A DNA stretch of 64,000 nt from Lycorma delicatula (taxonomy: Eukaryota > Arthropoda > Insecta > Hemiptera > Fulgoridae), in contig NC_134456.1 in NCBI RefSeq assembly GCF_047948215.1, forward strand, positions 15,284,230-15,348,229. The letters are read 5' to 3'. The position numbers were made by a program, and so were the translations under genes. Within the stretch, counting starts at the first letter, position 1, and each line of letters starts with the position of its first letter. Positions 23,947 to 35,569 of this stretch are shown piece after piece. Under the pieces are notes generated by a model, which worked only from the letters and a program-made list of their open reading frames with translations, ran no database searches and was not told the DNA's origin.

Positions 23947-24290
23947 AACTTCAACGAAATTGAAATTTCAGACGTTCAATAACTTCTGCAAACTAAATAC
24001 GAGGAACTCCCAAGAAAAGAACTAGAAGAGCTGTTAACGAAACCGTTCACTACCCTTTTGGAAAAGGATAACGACAACGAGGTTTCAGTTACGCCTATTA
24101 ACCTAAAATCGTTGAATGTAATTTTTGGTTTATGCGGACAGTTAGCGACTAAAGGTTTTGAAATTGATACTTTTCTAGAACTTTCCATGAATTTTAGAAT
24201 TTAACTAGACTTGGCACCGGCATTGTACGATGAAGAGTTTAAAGAACTCGGAAAAAATTAAAACCAAACACAAATAATGAAGTTTTTTAT
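23947..24290 (+). pseudogene. C-terminal remnant of a Tigger/pogo (jerky-like) transposase
   Basis: One continuous frame with three stops: NFNEIEISDVQ, stop, LLQTKYEELPRKELEELL, an acidic stretch, INLKSLNVIF, MNFRI, stop, LDLAPALYDEEFKELGKN, stop, NQTQIMKFF. The order is the one I recall for Tigger/jerky-type transposases: an acidic linker after the DDE core, a helical segment, then a C-terminal Q--I--FF motif resembling a PCNA-interacting box. No DDE core is visible upstream. All three stops can be explained by single substitutions, so the remnant is moderately old. Confidence 0.65.
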
Positions 24291-24489
24291 CAAACGAGAC
24301 GGTTCAGGTTTTTAGTTTTTCCGTTTTAAAATAAAACATTGTAATGTTAATGTTACTGAACATCGAATGTTTCACAATAAAGTCGGATGCAAAAATTACT
24401 TAAAATATTTATTTAACCTGGATGTACTTACTAGAAAGTATTTATCGCGTATTACCGTTTTATTTCTGTGTAACGATCCATTTGTTTGT

Positions 24490-24661
24490 GATTTAAGATT
24501 TTTTTTTGTTTTAACTCCGGAACCGGGACGACCGTTAAGTATCGCTTCAAAGGATGAAATTAGTGATTTGTAACGTATGTGAAAATGCCATGCCTGATCG
24601 GGATTCCAACCCGGGACCTCCGGATGAAAGGCTAGGCCGCTACCGTTCGCGTCACGGAGGC
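24490..24661 (-). mobile_element. tRNA-derived SINE
   Basis: The minus strand begins with a tRNA-like head: gcgaacggtagcggcctagc as A-box region, tttcatccggaggt, then the B box gggttggaatccc and gatcaggcatgg. A body of about 80 bases follows, ending in an A-rich tail that appears as a T run near 24500. It shares head and body pattern with the copies in the inverted arms but is better preserved. RNA polymerase III would start at about 24660. Confidence 0.8.
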
Positions 24662-25424
24662 TTACGCGGTTAATAACCCGCTCTTAAGGTTTAAAGTTAG
24701 GTTTACATGTATTGCGTTTTTGGCATTCGCGAAACGTAACCCCCGCAAGTAGTGACGGATCGTTTTATTACTGATATACCCTCCATATAATTTCTGTGTC
24801 GATTAGTTTTATTGTTAACAACAAACAACGTATTATTTCTTTATTTAGATTTGTTTAATTAGTAATAAAATTTGTCGTATTATTACTGGTAAACATGTAA
24901 AATAAAATAAAATAAATAACAAAATATTATAATTACAACTCGATGTTACTTTAGGTTTGTAATTCCTTAAATTATCGCAAGAACTTTATATGTCAGTCAG
25001 CAAACTGGGAAATATCTTATAAAGCTAACCGATTTAAAACTTATGTTCTAAAACATAATTCGGTTTATTAACGTAAATATCTTTAAGGATTGGTTGTTTG
25101 AGGAATTAGATTTCAGATGAGTTATTTATGGCGCGGCGTGTCAAAAATTGTAAAAAGATATAAAATTAGAAAATGTTATGTACGCTAAAAAAACGTTTAC
25201 AGTAGAACTCGAACAATTATTGTAGATTTATTGTTCGTGTTTCTGAATAAGACCGGTTGAACATTGTAATTAAAATACCCTACATTCAACATTATTTTCT
25301 TACTTGTTCCTTATGCAAATAAAAAAGAATGTTTTTTTTTTTTGTTTTTTTTTATTAAAATTGTACATCATCTTAACTAGCGCTGAGCTCCAAACTCTCA
25401 CATGTTTTAAATATAAAGATGTAT
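24662..25424. other. No gene seen
   Basis: AT-rich sequence with homopolymer runs; no coding or mobile-element signal recognised. Confidence 0.65.
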
Positions 25425-25448
25425 ATAGAGGGTTTGGAAACCCTCTAT
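25425..25448. repeat. Perfect palindromic hairpin, 11-bp stem, 2-base loop
   Basis: atagagggttt, gg, aaaccctctat. It lies 10 bases before the long fold-back element at 25459. Confidence 0.93.
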
Positions 25449-25458
25449 TAAAAATCAT

Positions 25459-25677
25459 TCGATAAAAAATCTTTTGCGAAACGTTTTTTGTTTAAGTTCC
25501 CCGGTAAAAATTTGAAATTATATTTCGACCGAAGCACCTCTAACCCTTTTCTCCAATCTTTGAAAAAATTTAATACATCCTTTCTCTCCGAAGGTAATAC
25601 CGGTATACAAAGTTTAAATTTCAAATTTTTACCGGGGAACTTAAACAAAAAACGTTTCGCAAAAGATTTTTTATCGA
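25459..25677. mobile_element. Fold-back element with perfect 61-bp inverted repeats
   Basis: Arms 25459-25519 and 25617-25677 are exact reverse complements around a 97-base loop. The arms contain cttttgcgaaacgttttttg and ttccccggtaaaaatttg. The loop codes for nothing recognisable. The flanks show no clear target duplication, so it could be a MITE or fold-back transposon, or the product of a local inverted duplication. Perfect arms imply recent origin or gene conversion. Open frames on both strands here are only consequences of the symmetry. Confidence 0.85.
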
Positions 25678-26040
25678 GATTATAAATTAACAAAACCCAA
25701 AATATTTTCATATTTTCCACTCCCCAAAATTGAATTATTTATACGATATAAGTATGTACATTTTTTAGCTATATTTTGCTTAAAAAAAAGGGGTATAGGA
25801 GTTTGTTGCATTTGTATTTTGTACATCAATAGGGCTTTCAGACTGTACCGTAAAAAACCTTTTACCCGTACTGTGGTAAGAAAAAATAATACTATTTTAA
25901 TTAAAAAAAAAAAATTAATTTAAACTCATCTTTCGAGTTACCTAAAATTAACGAGTTACGTTTTAAATTACATTTAAAACGTAAAAATCTTAAAATTTGA
26001 TCTTTGTATTTTTTTTATTCTGTAATTTTGATTGTTAACG
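25678..26040. other. No gene seen
   Basis: AT-rich; no recognisable feature. Confidence 0.6.
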
Positions 26041-26640
26041 TACAACATGAAACCAAGCTTCACGGCTGAAAAACACCTTGCCTAGAACAGAAGTGACATT
26101 TCGAATGAAACTTCTAAATCGCCGGCAATACTGCATTCGTTTCTCCTTATCCGGTTGTTGGAGCCGATGACTTACGTTAATCCGGTACGGATGCGATTTT
26201 ATAATTTTAGTAGCCTTATGAACACTTCCGTAAGATAGCGCGATCCGGCTAGATAGTTCTGGAAGAAACGTTTTTGGAGAACGAACAAGTGTTTCATTTA
26301 TCGTCTGCAGACTGTCGTCAGTTAAAACAGTCGGACCGCTTATACGCTTACGGTCGTGCGCGCTAGCTGTATCCCGAAAACGATTAATAAACGACGTATA
26401 GAGGATCTGTTTGGCGCATTAGCACCTGGAAAAACATTTAAAAAATCTTCTTGACGCTTCGCGTATGATACCGTTTCGCAGGAACTCCCGACAATAAAGG
26501 CGCGTTGTTCTTGCGTAAAAGAGATTGCCGCTCGGACTAAACAAACTGCTTTTTGCCACACCGACTGTTGCCCGTAGGCGTAATCTACCGGTGCTACCGT
26601 ACGTTATTCTGTCGCACAAAAAATTATCCAAATTAAAATA
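26041..26640 (-). pseudogene. Decayed mariner-like DDE transposase
   Basis: Read on the minus strand, the frame gives FTQEQRAFIV, FPGANAPNRSSIRRL (helix-turn-helix), then SGPTVLTDDSLQTINETLVR, SPKTFLPELSSRIALSYGSV, HKATKIIKSHPYRINV, LQQPDKEKRMQYCRRF and FFSREAWFHVV. This order (HTH, GRP/AT-hook-like linker, second HTH, start of the DDE core) matches insect mariner-like transposases. The first catalytic aspartate is expected in a motif like FTDEAWFH and is here replaced (FSREAWFH). The core then stops at once. A frame change lies near 26340, between the N-terminal part and the linker. It is a dead relic. Confidence 0.72.
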
Positions 26641-26689
26641 TCTTTTACATTCCTACAAAGCAGAACAATTTGGGTTGCGCGACTTTACC

Positions 26690-27095
26690 GTCACCTGTAG
26701 ATGAAAGTTTGCTCTCTGTATTCCTTTCTGCCGACCGAAACGCTCTTTGTTACTTGATCGATTACATTTGTTACTGATTACAGGTTTGACTGCCGTCCAA
26801 AAAAAGCATCATCTTCCCGCGCCGATACAATTTTTTCAGGTCTGCGTCTATACAAAGTTTCGTCTCCTTTGGGTGATACGTCGACTCTCTTGTAATCCAC
26901 CTTGCGCTTTTTTTTTACAATACGGAAGCTTATCGGTGACATTGTTATGAACTTTACCGACAATTAGTGGTACACTATTTCGGCTATAATCTGAACTGTA
27001 ACTCTCGGAAATCTTAGATGAAAGAATTTTTACCGTTTTGAAGGCTGAAGTTGACCCTTCAATAGGTCGCCCGCAACGGTGGCCGTCAATCATTG
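26690..27095 (-). pseudogene. Second decayed mariner-type transposase fragment
   Basis: The minus strand reads DGHRCGRPIEGSTSAFKTVK, then ISESYSSDYSRNSVPLIVGK and VHNNVTDKLPYCKKKAQ. The pattern resembles the linker and second helix-turn-helix of mariner transposases (a GRP box, then GKVH-I-T--L---K). After QRRRNF the reading is degraded and no DDE triad is found. The assignment is weaker than for the neighbour at 26041-26640. Lying end to end on the same strand, the two are separate elements because each has its own N-terminal type sequence. Confidence 0.45.
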
Positions 27096-27359
27096 AGTTC
27101 GACTGTATTTAAATTTTTCTATCCGCTTGTAAAAATTTCAGCGGTTCGTACAACTTTGACTGTATTGTTTGATCGTACGAGATTAAATTTTAACTTATTT
27201 TTCACCTAAGGAAAGTAAAAAAAAACAGATCCCTGCACTCGGTTCAACTAATTCGCAAACTTCAAGAGAATTCGCCATCGTAAAATGAGATTTTGAGGTT
27301 ATAAAGAAAACAATTTTATTCAAACGGTTGGCAAACGCCATCTCAGGGTTACCGACTTT

Positions 27360-27645
27360 TATTCTTTTTGTGTTTAGCCTCCGGAATCACCGTCAGGATT
27401 ACTTCTGAGGATGATATGTACGAGTGTAAATGAAGTGTAGTGTTGTACAGTCTCGGGTCGACCGTTTCTGAGATGTGTGGTTAATTGAAACCCGACCGTC
27501 AAAGAACACCGATATTCACGATCTAGTATTCAAACCCGGATAAAAGGAACCGCCTTTACTAGAATTTGAACACTGGAACTCTCGATCCTTCGAAATCAGC
27601 TGATTTTCTAAGACGCGTTCACCACTAAACCGACCCGGTGAGTAG
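27360..27645 (-). mobile_element. Composite tRNA-derived SINE
   Basis: On the minus strand the head near 27645 reads ccgggtcggtttagtggtga, an A-box-like start. A B-box-like segment (gttcaaattctag) follows after a stretch with cagctgattt. A 230-base body then extends to about 27360, with blocks such as gtgttctttgacggtcgggt and acacatctcagaaacgg. Head plus long body fits a SINE of a different family from the one at 24490. No gene product is expected. Confidence 0.62.
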
Positions 27646-28654
27646 GGTTACCGACTTAACTGTTCTTAAGGTATCGTAACCCTCTGACACTGTTTTGTGT
27701 CCACAGCTGTTTACGTTTTTGATAATTAAATGACCCTCGATTCTATCCGTTTTTTATATTTAAAATTTCATTGAAAAAGACAAAATGGTGGACAGAGAAG
27801 AAAATATAACGAGGTAAGCGATTTTTCCGCATTTTTTTTTTTTTTTTTAATTTGTTTTGATATTCTAAATTAGTCTCTTAAGTTTGTCCAACACCTTTCT
27901 GGGACATTTTGTATTTATATTCCTAACGTAAAAACGATAAAAAAAATTCATATAAACGTAAAACGGGGGAAAGGCGTTGCTTTTTTAAGGCTAGCAAAAA
28001 ATTTCGACCGATTTCTCACTTTAAAGATCAAATAATACTCCGTAGTAAAACTTAATAAATATAAATTACCGAATAAAATAATGTAATCTTAAGATGAGAA
28101 ATTGAACTTCATCGGACTTTGAATGAACGATCAAAGCAGTCCGACGGACGGACGATATTACATAAGGAGTAATTCAACTAATGTTGAGAATAAACGTCGT
28201 AACCCTTATGAGCGTGAAGTAAATTTTAAAGTGTTTTATTTATAAGTAAGTTAAAAAAAAACAAGCGTGATACAAACGATATTAAGAATAATTAATCGGC
28301 ATAAAATATCATAAAAAGTAAAAAATTTATCTAAAACTTTTCCACTATAATACAACATAATTATTAAAGAAATTATTTTACAATTAGTTTTTGAAAATTA
28401 AATAAAACGTTCTACCATTAAGTTTTTTAATATTTTTTAACATCACCGCCATATTTCTTTTTTCTCTTTATTTTTAAATCCTTGTTACCTGCATATTTTA
28501 ACAATAATTTTAATATTTAAATCTCACCGTTATCCTAGTTTCGATTAAAACAATTTTTATGAACGATATAATAGTTATTTAACTTTCTTTCTTTCTTTTA
28601 TAAATCTTTCGAAATTTTTTAATCTTTGATTAATTTATTAATTTTAATTAGTTT
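27646..28654. other. No gene seen
   Basis: AT-rich sequence with long T runs; nothing recognised apart from background. CpG becomes rarer from about 28200 on. Confidence 0.6.
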
Positions 28655-29205
28655 TCTAATGATGACCTAATACAAAAAAATTTAAGTAAAGTTTTAAGTA
28701 AATTTGTTTGGTTCACAGTACTGTTACGTTTGAATTGCGCCTCGTTAGTCCACACAAACTTCCCTGTAAATTCCTCATCCCTGTCAACCATGTGCTGAAA
28801 CCACTCCATCCTTCGATCTGGGTTGTTCTCATTCATTGCATGTAGCAGTCTTGGAATGTACACTTTCCACTTTGCACTCTTCATAATTCATCTTAAACTT
28901 GACCGGCTCACCCAACTTTCACATGCTCCCTGGTTCTCTGATTTTTGCAGTGATCAGACACCACAGCAATGGATGTTGGACTTGTACCTTTTTGTGGTCG
29001 GCCGGATCTTTCCTTGTGCACATCTTTAACAGTTCCGACGGCTTCAAATTTATCACGAATGCGAGCAATTGTTCAACATGTTGGTGGCGGTACGATAAGC
29101 AAACCTCAGCCATTGTTGCTACTCAACTGTCTTCTGCTGCACTGGCTCGTTCCACCACCCACCACCGACACATGCGTGGCATAAATTGCCAGCTTTATCT
29201 ACCAT
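28655..29205 (-). pseudogene. Decayed Tc1/mariner-like transposase (DDE superfamily)
   Basis: The minus strand starts with MVDKAGNLCHACVG at 29205. With frameshifts it continues as TIARIRDKFEAVGTVKDVHK and ERSGRPQKGTSP (HTH and GRP linker), then IPRLLHAMNENNPDRRMEWF, QHMVDRDEEF and KFVWTNEAQF. DRRMEWF followed by F-W-DEAQF marks the start of the DDE core in insect transposases of this kind. Here the first catalytic Asp is Asn (WTNE). The core ends within about 20 residues. At least two frame changes are needed between HTH and core, so the element is dead. Confidence 0.7.
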
Positions 29206-30142
29206 GACAAATCTAATACCTTACACTACACTACACATTAGATGAGTGAGTGTAATTCATTTTATTTAGATATTATGTTATTACAAACACTTGAGTACAT
29301 TTTTTTTGGACCCTTCCGTATATATCAAGTTAGTCAGTGGCTGTTAATGTCGATAAGCATTGTTAATAGGAATAGTGATTGTTAATTAACATCCATAGCA
29401 CAAAACATGTTAAACCTTCTTTTCTATTCTTCATAGATTTAGTTTGTTACCTTGTCAATATCAACTACTTTGTCTAACAGCCGTTATCAAAAGCTTCAAT
29501 GCTCTTTGGATCCGTTATAAAAGTTAAGTTTCACTTCCAAAAGATCAGCCCACACAATTCTTCATTATTGCTTTTCCTAGCTCCTTTTTGATAAATATAT
29601 CTTCAACAGAAGAGACTTTTCTCTTTATGTAGATTCAATTTAATTTGACATATTATATTTAATCAATATTGTTTTCATTTCACCTAAATATTGTCATGTT
29701 GCTACAAAGTAAATAAATAATTCAGATGATGTGCTAATAATTTTCATATTATACTCATCACTGAAAGTCATTTCTTTTTCTTCTAATGTTGGTACAAGAA
29801 ATTCTTTTCATATTCAGCATGGAATCTTTGGGGACTGGATTTGATATGTTGAAAGCTAATGTTTTAGTTTTTATAGTTATATAGTTATCACTGTTTTATA
29901 AACTTATGTAGAAAAATTTGTCCAATTTTAACATTGTATGATATTGTTGCTGGTTTTATAATAATACTTATATATACATTATTACATAGTTATTTTCTAG
30001 TATATAATTATACTAAATTATTTAGTATAATAAACTGTTTTATTATACTACATAATTATTATTTATTATATTTTATATTATTAAATTTATAAATAAGTAA
30101 TGCTTCTATTTTTTTATTTTTCAGTATAATGTAAAATTGGAG
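29206..30142. other. Upstream flank or intron of the TPP2 fragment
   Basis: AT-rich DNA with no convincing exon. The preceding TPP2 exon was searched for by eye and not found. The first 120 bases probably belong to the transposon at 28655-29205. Confidence 0.55.
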
Positions 30143-30249
30143 AAAGGTATACATTAAAGTTACAAGTACGACATGAAAGGAAAGACCTACTAGAAAAACT
30201 GAAAGATCTTCCTATGTTGCTGAGCCAGAAACTACCCTCTCAGATATCT
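30143..30249 (+). CDS. TPP2: Tripeptidyl-peptidase II, internal exon A
   Basis: The exon ends in a complete codon before donor gtgagc and codes for RYTLKLQVRHERKDLLEKLK, then DLPMLLSQKLPSQIS. I recognise the YT-RLQ-RHE---LE-LKDLP block of the C-terminal half of TPP2, a giant cytosolic serine (subtilisin-type) peptidase that removes tripeptides from proteasome products. The catalytic domain lies earlier in the protein and is not in the window. The start is uncertain. A better-looking acceptor (ttttcag at 30120-30124) would place an in-frame TAA at 30127-30129. The acceptor ending at 30142 avoids it and is used here. The exon joins 38810-38928 in phase 0. Confidence 0.78.
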
Positions 30250-31629
30250 GTGAGCATATACATTAACTTTTTTTTCTTTTATTTTTAGAAATATTATATG
30301 TATAAATATAAGAGAAAATTCAAATTTATCTACTTGCATACAGAATATGAAGATGACACTTAAAAAGTCTGCAGCGGATGGCAGCACCTATTCAAATAAA
30401 AACAATGGTAATACATAAATCCATACAGTACTGTAATATTGGCTAGCCATGACACATTTAATTTTTATTAAAAAAAAGTTCTAAATGTGATTTTTTAAAT
30501 GAAAATAAGAAAAAAAATGTTTATATTTTAATTTTTAACTTTCAATTTTAATTTTATAAAAAAATGAAATTACATATATTATCAAAAAAATTTTATATAT
30601 ATTTTAAATGTCTTTGAGTTTAATATGTATTTTTATATAAAAATTAAAAAAAACAAAAATTATAACTGAAGATGTGGGTTGCCACAAAAACGCTATTGTA
30701 AAGTTGCAAAAAAATAAGGTAAGTGGCATCTTATTTACTTTTTACTCTCTATATCAAATTGGATTATATGTACAGTATATTAGTACAGTGGGATATGGGT
30801 CTTGAAAAGATTGACTTTAGAAAAATCATACATAATAATATGTACAACATAAACAAAACTTCTTTTTATTTGCATGGTGGTATTATTAGTAAACTGTAGT
30901 TATCTAGATTTATTTTTGTAATTTTTTTAAGATAAGGTTTACATTCATAATAATTAAAAAAATTATTTTTTAAACGTAAATCAGATTTGTTAAATATCAT
31001 TGAGATAACCCATAATATTTGTAAAATGGAAATTTCATTTTGCGTAACTTTAATTACTGCAAAAACAGGTTTTATAGAAAATGAATGGGTAAAACTAAAC
31101 AAGGAAATTATCAAAGCAGGAAAAAAATTACTGATGGTTAGTGATAAGTTATAAAAGCTGAAAAGCATAGTTTGAAATGTTTTATGTGAATGAAAAAGTT
31201 CTTTCAAAAAAGTTTGACGTGGGTTAAAGAAAGTTAGTGAACATTCCAGAGAGAAGTGAAACATAAGGAAGTCGTATCGTAAGTGCAGAGAGAAAGCCAC
31301 TGTTATTAGAAAGTAAAGGAGCTAAAGGTGTTTAGAATAGATAGAAGAATTATGCAGAATGTAAAAGCTACTTGATAACTTGTTAAAGGAAGAAAAAAAA
31401 AACAATTGATAATTGAAAAGAGATTCAGTTGCAAGGTCTGAATTTGATGAATGATTGAATGAATTTAAATAAAGTAGTATATGCAGATTATTTTAATTAC
31501 AATTCTTTATTGGCTGTATTTAGTGCAGTTTAGGTAAAACAGGATAAAACAAGCTTAAAAGTTAGTATTCAAAGTATCAAAATGTATTAATTGTAGAAGT
31601 GATCTCAAATTTAAAAAAAAGATGACGTT
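30250..31629. other. TPP2 intron, 5' part
   Basis: AT-rich intron sequence. A minus-strand open frame at 30866-31300 is low complexity and without domain; it is not called as a gene. Confidence 0.65.
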
Positions 31630-31914
31630 AAAGAAAGCAGAAAGACATTTGCAGGAGGCTGCCCTTCCTGGTCCTGACCTACTTGGCTACAGGCATGCAT
31701 TGCGCATACCCATAGGCTCGCATCCTCAGTCCACCCTTGAGGGTCCCCCATGCCTCCATTGGACACACCCCAACTCCCTGCTCTTGCATGCAGGCGAGCC
31801 CGGGCGGCCTAGGCAAGAGGCCTACCTCCCGTCACTATACGTGCCAGACTTCGAGACTCCCTTATATATATATATAAAAACTACCCCCTTAGAGTTTGTT
31901 TAACACAGCTTTAA

Positions 31915-34900
31915 ATTTTCATTTTTATAGACTTTTAAAAAGTTCACTGGCGTGTAAATAAGCAACTATTTTTTCTTCATTTACATTTTCCAAATCAGCA
32001 GCAATATCATTTCTTAGCTGGAACCTCTTTCTGAGGTCGTCATATATAGTACACTATTCCATTAGATGCATAATTGTAAGTGTTTTATTACAAACACTGC
32101 ACATTGGTCTTTCTTTGCCGGTTAACAAATATGAATTTGTTATTCGCATGTGACCGATTCTAAGTCTGGTTACAGCCACTTATTCTCAGCAAGTCAACTT
32201 CACGTCGCTTTTCCATTTATACAGAGAAGTTTTGACCGAGTTTAATTTTGTATTTAAACTCCTCCAATCAGTATTCCACTTGTTTATTATTATGTTAGAC
32301 AGTTTTTAACATCTGCCACCCTTACAGGAATTGCATCCAAGTTATCGCAGACTGTTGCCTTTCTGGCAGCTTCGCTGCACTTTCATTACCTGCAATACCA
32401 GCATGCCCTGAAGTCCATATAAATGTGCATCGCTGTCATCGTTGATTTAGAACGTACAAAATGGACTGGATGTTTGCAATTAGGTCATCCTTATTGCTCT
32501 TGTTCCGAATTGCAACACGTGCACTTAGAGAATTGGAACATATTAGCACTCTCTCTTTGCAATACTGTTTTGTGTACCGAAGAGCTTGGTGAATGGCAGT
32601 AAGTTCTGCCGTATAGACACTGGCCATATCTGGCAGTTTCCAAAAGTGGGCTCCATCTACATATATGGAGCATCCAACACCATATTCAGTTTGGGAACAG
32701 TCAGTATAAATTCTAATATGTTCTTCGTAACTACTGATGGTTGATAAAAATTCCTGTTGGATGATCACTGCTGGTTTTTTTTATTTCTTCTTGAGAGAGA
32801 TCCAACCTTGTATTTACTGCTGGCAAAAGCCAATGCGGTATTTCTCTAGTAGAAATTGCTAATGTCCCTGGAATAGCAATTTCGTATTTTCTTGTTAATT
32901 CGTGGTACCTAATTCCGGCTGGTCTGGAATAGGTAGCACGATGTTCGTATAATGCAGCCAAAGGATGGTTGTTAAAAAGTTTGTTATTTATATGAGCAGG
33001 AAAAGCCTATATGTTTGCTACATGTCTTAACAAAAGGAGTTCTCTTCTATTATGTAGTGGCATTATTCTGGCTTTGGACATTAGACTAGTCGCTGGACTT
33101 GTGCGGAAAGCGCCTGTCGCATATCTTATTCTGCTATTATGAATTATGTCCAACTTTCTTAAATGCGACTTCCTAGCAGATGAATATACAATACATCCGT
33201 AGTCTAGTTTCGATTGAATGAATGCCTTATATAGTCTCAATAATATTTCTTTATCTGAGCCATAATTGATGTTTGATAATGTTTAGGGCGTTTTTGCATC
33301 TATCACTCAAGTCCTGTATATGAAACCCCCACATTTAGGATTGGTATTTATCCAATACCAATCCTAAAAACTCACATTAACCTTATACTGAATTGGATTG
33401 TTGCCGATTGTCAAAATAGGACTTTGGTGAGGAATTCTCTTCCTACAGAAGTGTACACAGCACATTTTTTTTTGTGAAAATTGGAATCCATTATTCCTTG
33501 CAACTTCATTTAGAGTGTTAATCGCTCATTGTAATTTATATTTCACCATAGCTGTCTTGTTGCTGACATACACAATTGCCAAATCATCAACATAGATGCC
33601 TTTGCTGATTTCTACTTATATCAATATCTGATATCAATTTATTGAAGCAATCGTAAACAAGGTACCGCTCAACGGTGAACCTTGTGGTATGCCATTTTCC
33701 AAGCTTTTTTCAGATGAATATTCATTGTTGACACGTACTTGGAAAGTACGGTCATTCATATAGTTGAGTAAAACTCGCACATTGCCACGAATGCCCCATT
33801 CATGTATCTGGAGCTTTATTCCGTGTCGCCAGGTCATATCAAAAGCCTTCTGAAGATCAAAGAAGACTCCGATATATTGTTTCCTTGTAATAAAGCTGTT
33901 ATATATAATGTTCTCTAAGTTGATCATTTGATCAGTGGTAGAATGAATGGTATTGTCGAAAACCTGCTTGATATGGTGATATCAGGTTTTCTTTTTCTAA
34001 AACCCAAACGAGTCTATTATTAATAATTTTTTCAAGTATTTTCCCATAGCGCACGGCAAAAAAATAGGATGGTAGCTATTGGGATCTGTTAAATTTTTAT
34101 TTTTCTTTGGTACTGGAACAACATTTTTCCACTGCTGCGGTTACATTCCATCCCGCCATATTTGTTTATATAGTTGTAGTAATCTGCGTTTTGCAGTGGT
34201 ATTCAGCTGGCTGATCATGTTATAATGGATTTCAACCGGACCAGCAGCTGTGTTGCCTGCTTTCTCCAACACTTTCATGAATTCTTCCATTTTAAAGGGT
34301 ACATTGTATGAGTAATTATACTCAGTTCTGAAATTTAGTAGACCTTCAAGTTCTGCTTTTTTCGTCCGAAAATGTTCAGCCGTAGTTAGCCGTTTTGCTG
34401 GCCTTCTCGAAGTGATTGGCTAATAAATCTGCAACTAGTTTGGAGTGTCCTTAGTTTCATATTCATCTGGAAGGTTATGGTAGCAAAGTTTGTACGCCCA
34501 CAAGTCGCCTTCACTTTCTTCCAAACGTCTGATGCAGTAGTAGTTCTGTCAATGGATGTCACGTATTGCTGCCAGGATCGTTTCTTTGAATTTATCATAA
34601 GTAGTTTTGCATATGCCCTGTATTTTTTAAAGGCAATTAGATTATCTGTAGTGGAACGTTTTTTAAAGGCATTGTACGCCCTTTTCTTTCTTTTTATAGC
34701 TTCACTTATTTCATTGTTCCACCACGGAACGGGTCGCTTCGTACGTTTTCCAGATGTTTTGCGAATATATTTCGATGCCGAGTAAAGTATCGCATTAGTT
34801 ATAGCGTCAACATCGGCTTCGATAACTCCAGTTGTTTCGGGGAGTATCATCCTAGCTGTGAAGCTCATCCAATCTGCCATATCATACAACCATCTTTTAG

Positions 34901-35560
34901 AAATGGGATATCTTTTTCTTGTAATGTTAGTTACAATTTGCACATTGAAATGATCGCTTCCATGCAGATCCTCTAAAACATGGAAGGTGTACCTCAGTGT
35001 TATCGATCCACTTATGAGTACAAGATCTATACAGGATGCGTCCATTTCTGGCACTGAAAAAAGTCCCTGACCCATCGTTTAAAAGAATAAAATCAGAATT
35101 CATCAGGAACCCTTCCATTTCTCTTCCGCAGGGATCTACTCGATCCGATCCCCAAAGAGAATTATGAGCATTAAAATCACCCACCAGTAAAACAGGTGGG
35201 GCAAGCTGAGAAATTAATCGTGCTGTCATCCTCCTTCCAATCAAAATTCAGCAAGTATATGCTGCAGACAGTGACCTGAAGCAGATGCTTCATTCTAATG
35301 GTGACTGCTTGTAGGTTTTTATTTAGATCAACTGCTTCGGCGATAGCTCTAGTTGATGTTAATATGGCTACTCCACCTCTAACTCTTATATTTGGCGGTT
35401 GATTTGCTGAAATATATCATATCCTCTTAATTGAAAATTTTAATTTCGGCAGAAATGTGTTTCTTGCAGACATATACAAATTGGGTCTACATCATGTACC
35501 AAGCGTTGGACCTCATGGATGTTTGAAAAACATCCATTAATGTTCCACTGTACAATCGAC
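31915..35560 (-). pseudogene. I-type LINE ORF2 (endonuclease, RT, RNase H)
   Basis: The endonuclease begins IVQWNINGCFSNIHEVQRLV with LQETHF. It continues with VGDFNAHNSLWGS and GSDHFNV, so the usual N, E, D, N, D and H residues are still visible. The RT shows motif A (VFFDLQKAFD, near 33850), motif B (NGIPQGSPLSGTLF) and motif C as YVDD near 33590. RNase H shows YTDCSQ (normally DGS), AELTAIHQAL and CSNSLSA, where the catalytic Asp is Asn, then WTSGHAGIAGNESA. A C-terminal KERPMCSVCNK finger is near 32100. Frameshifts and stops separate all parts. The element cannot be autonomous. Confidence 0.85.
33334..33368. repeat. Perfect hairpin, 15-bp stem, 5-base loop
   Basis: tttaggattggtatt, tatcc, then its exact complement. 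It lies within the LINE between RT and RNase H and breaks the coding frame there, so one half was probably added after insertion. Confidence 0.9.
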
Positions 35561-35569
35561 TCGCTAATT

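Noticed and set aside
25448..25720. Overlapping 90- and 65-codon frames with similar peptides on both strands
   Set aside because: They are produced by the symmetry of the fold-back element; no domain and no independent support.
30866..31300. 144-codon minus-strand frame in the TPP2 intron
   Set aside because: Low-complexity Phe/Leu/Ser-rich reading of AT-rich DNA; no motif.
31622..31903. 93-codon GC-rich plus-strand frame
   Set aside because: It lies in the 3' region of the I-type LINE read on the wrong strand; composition and position explain it.
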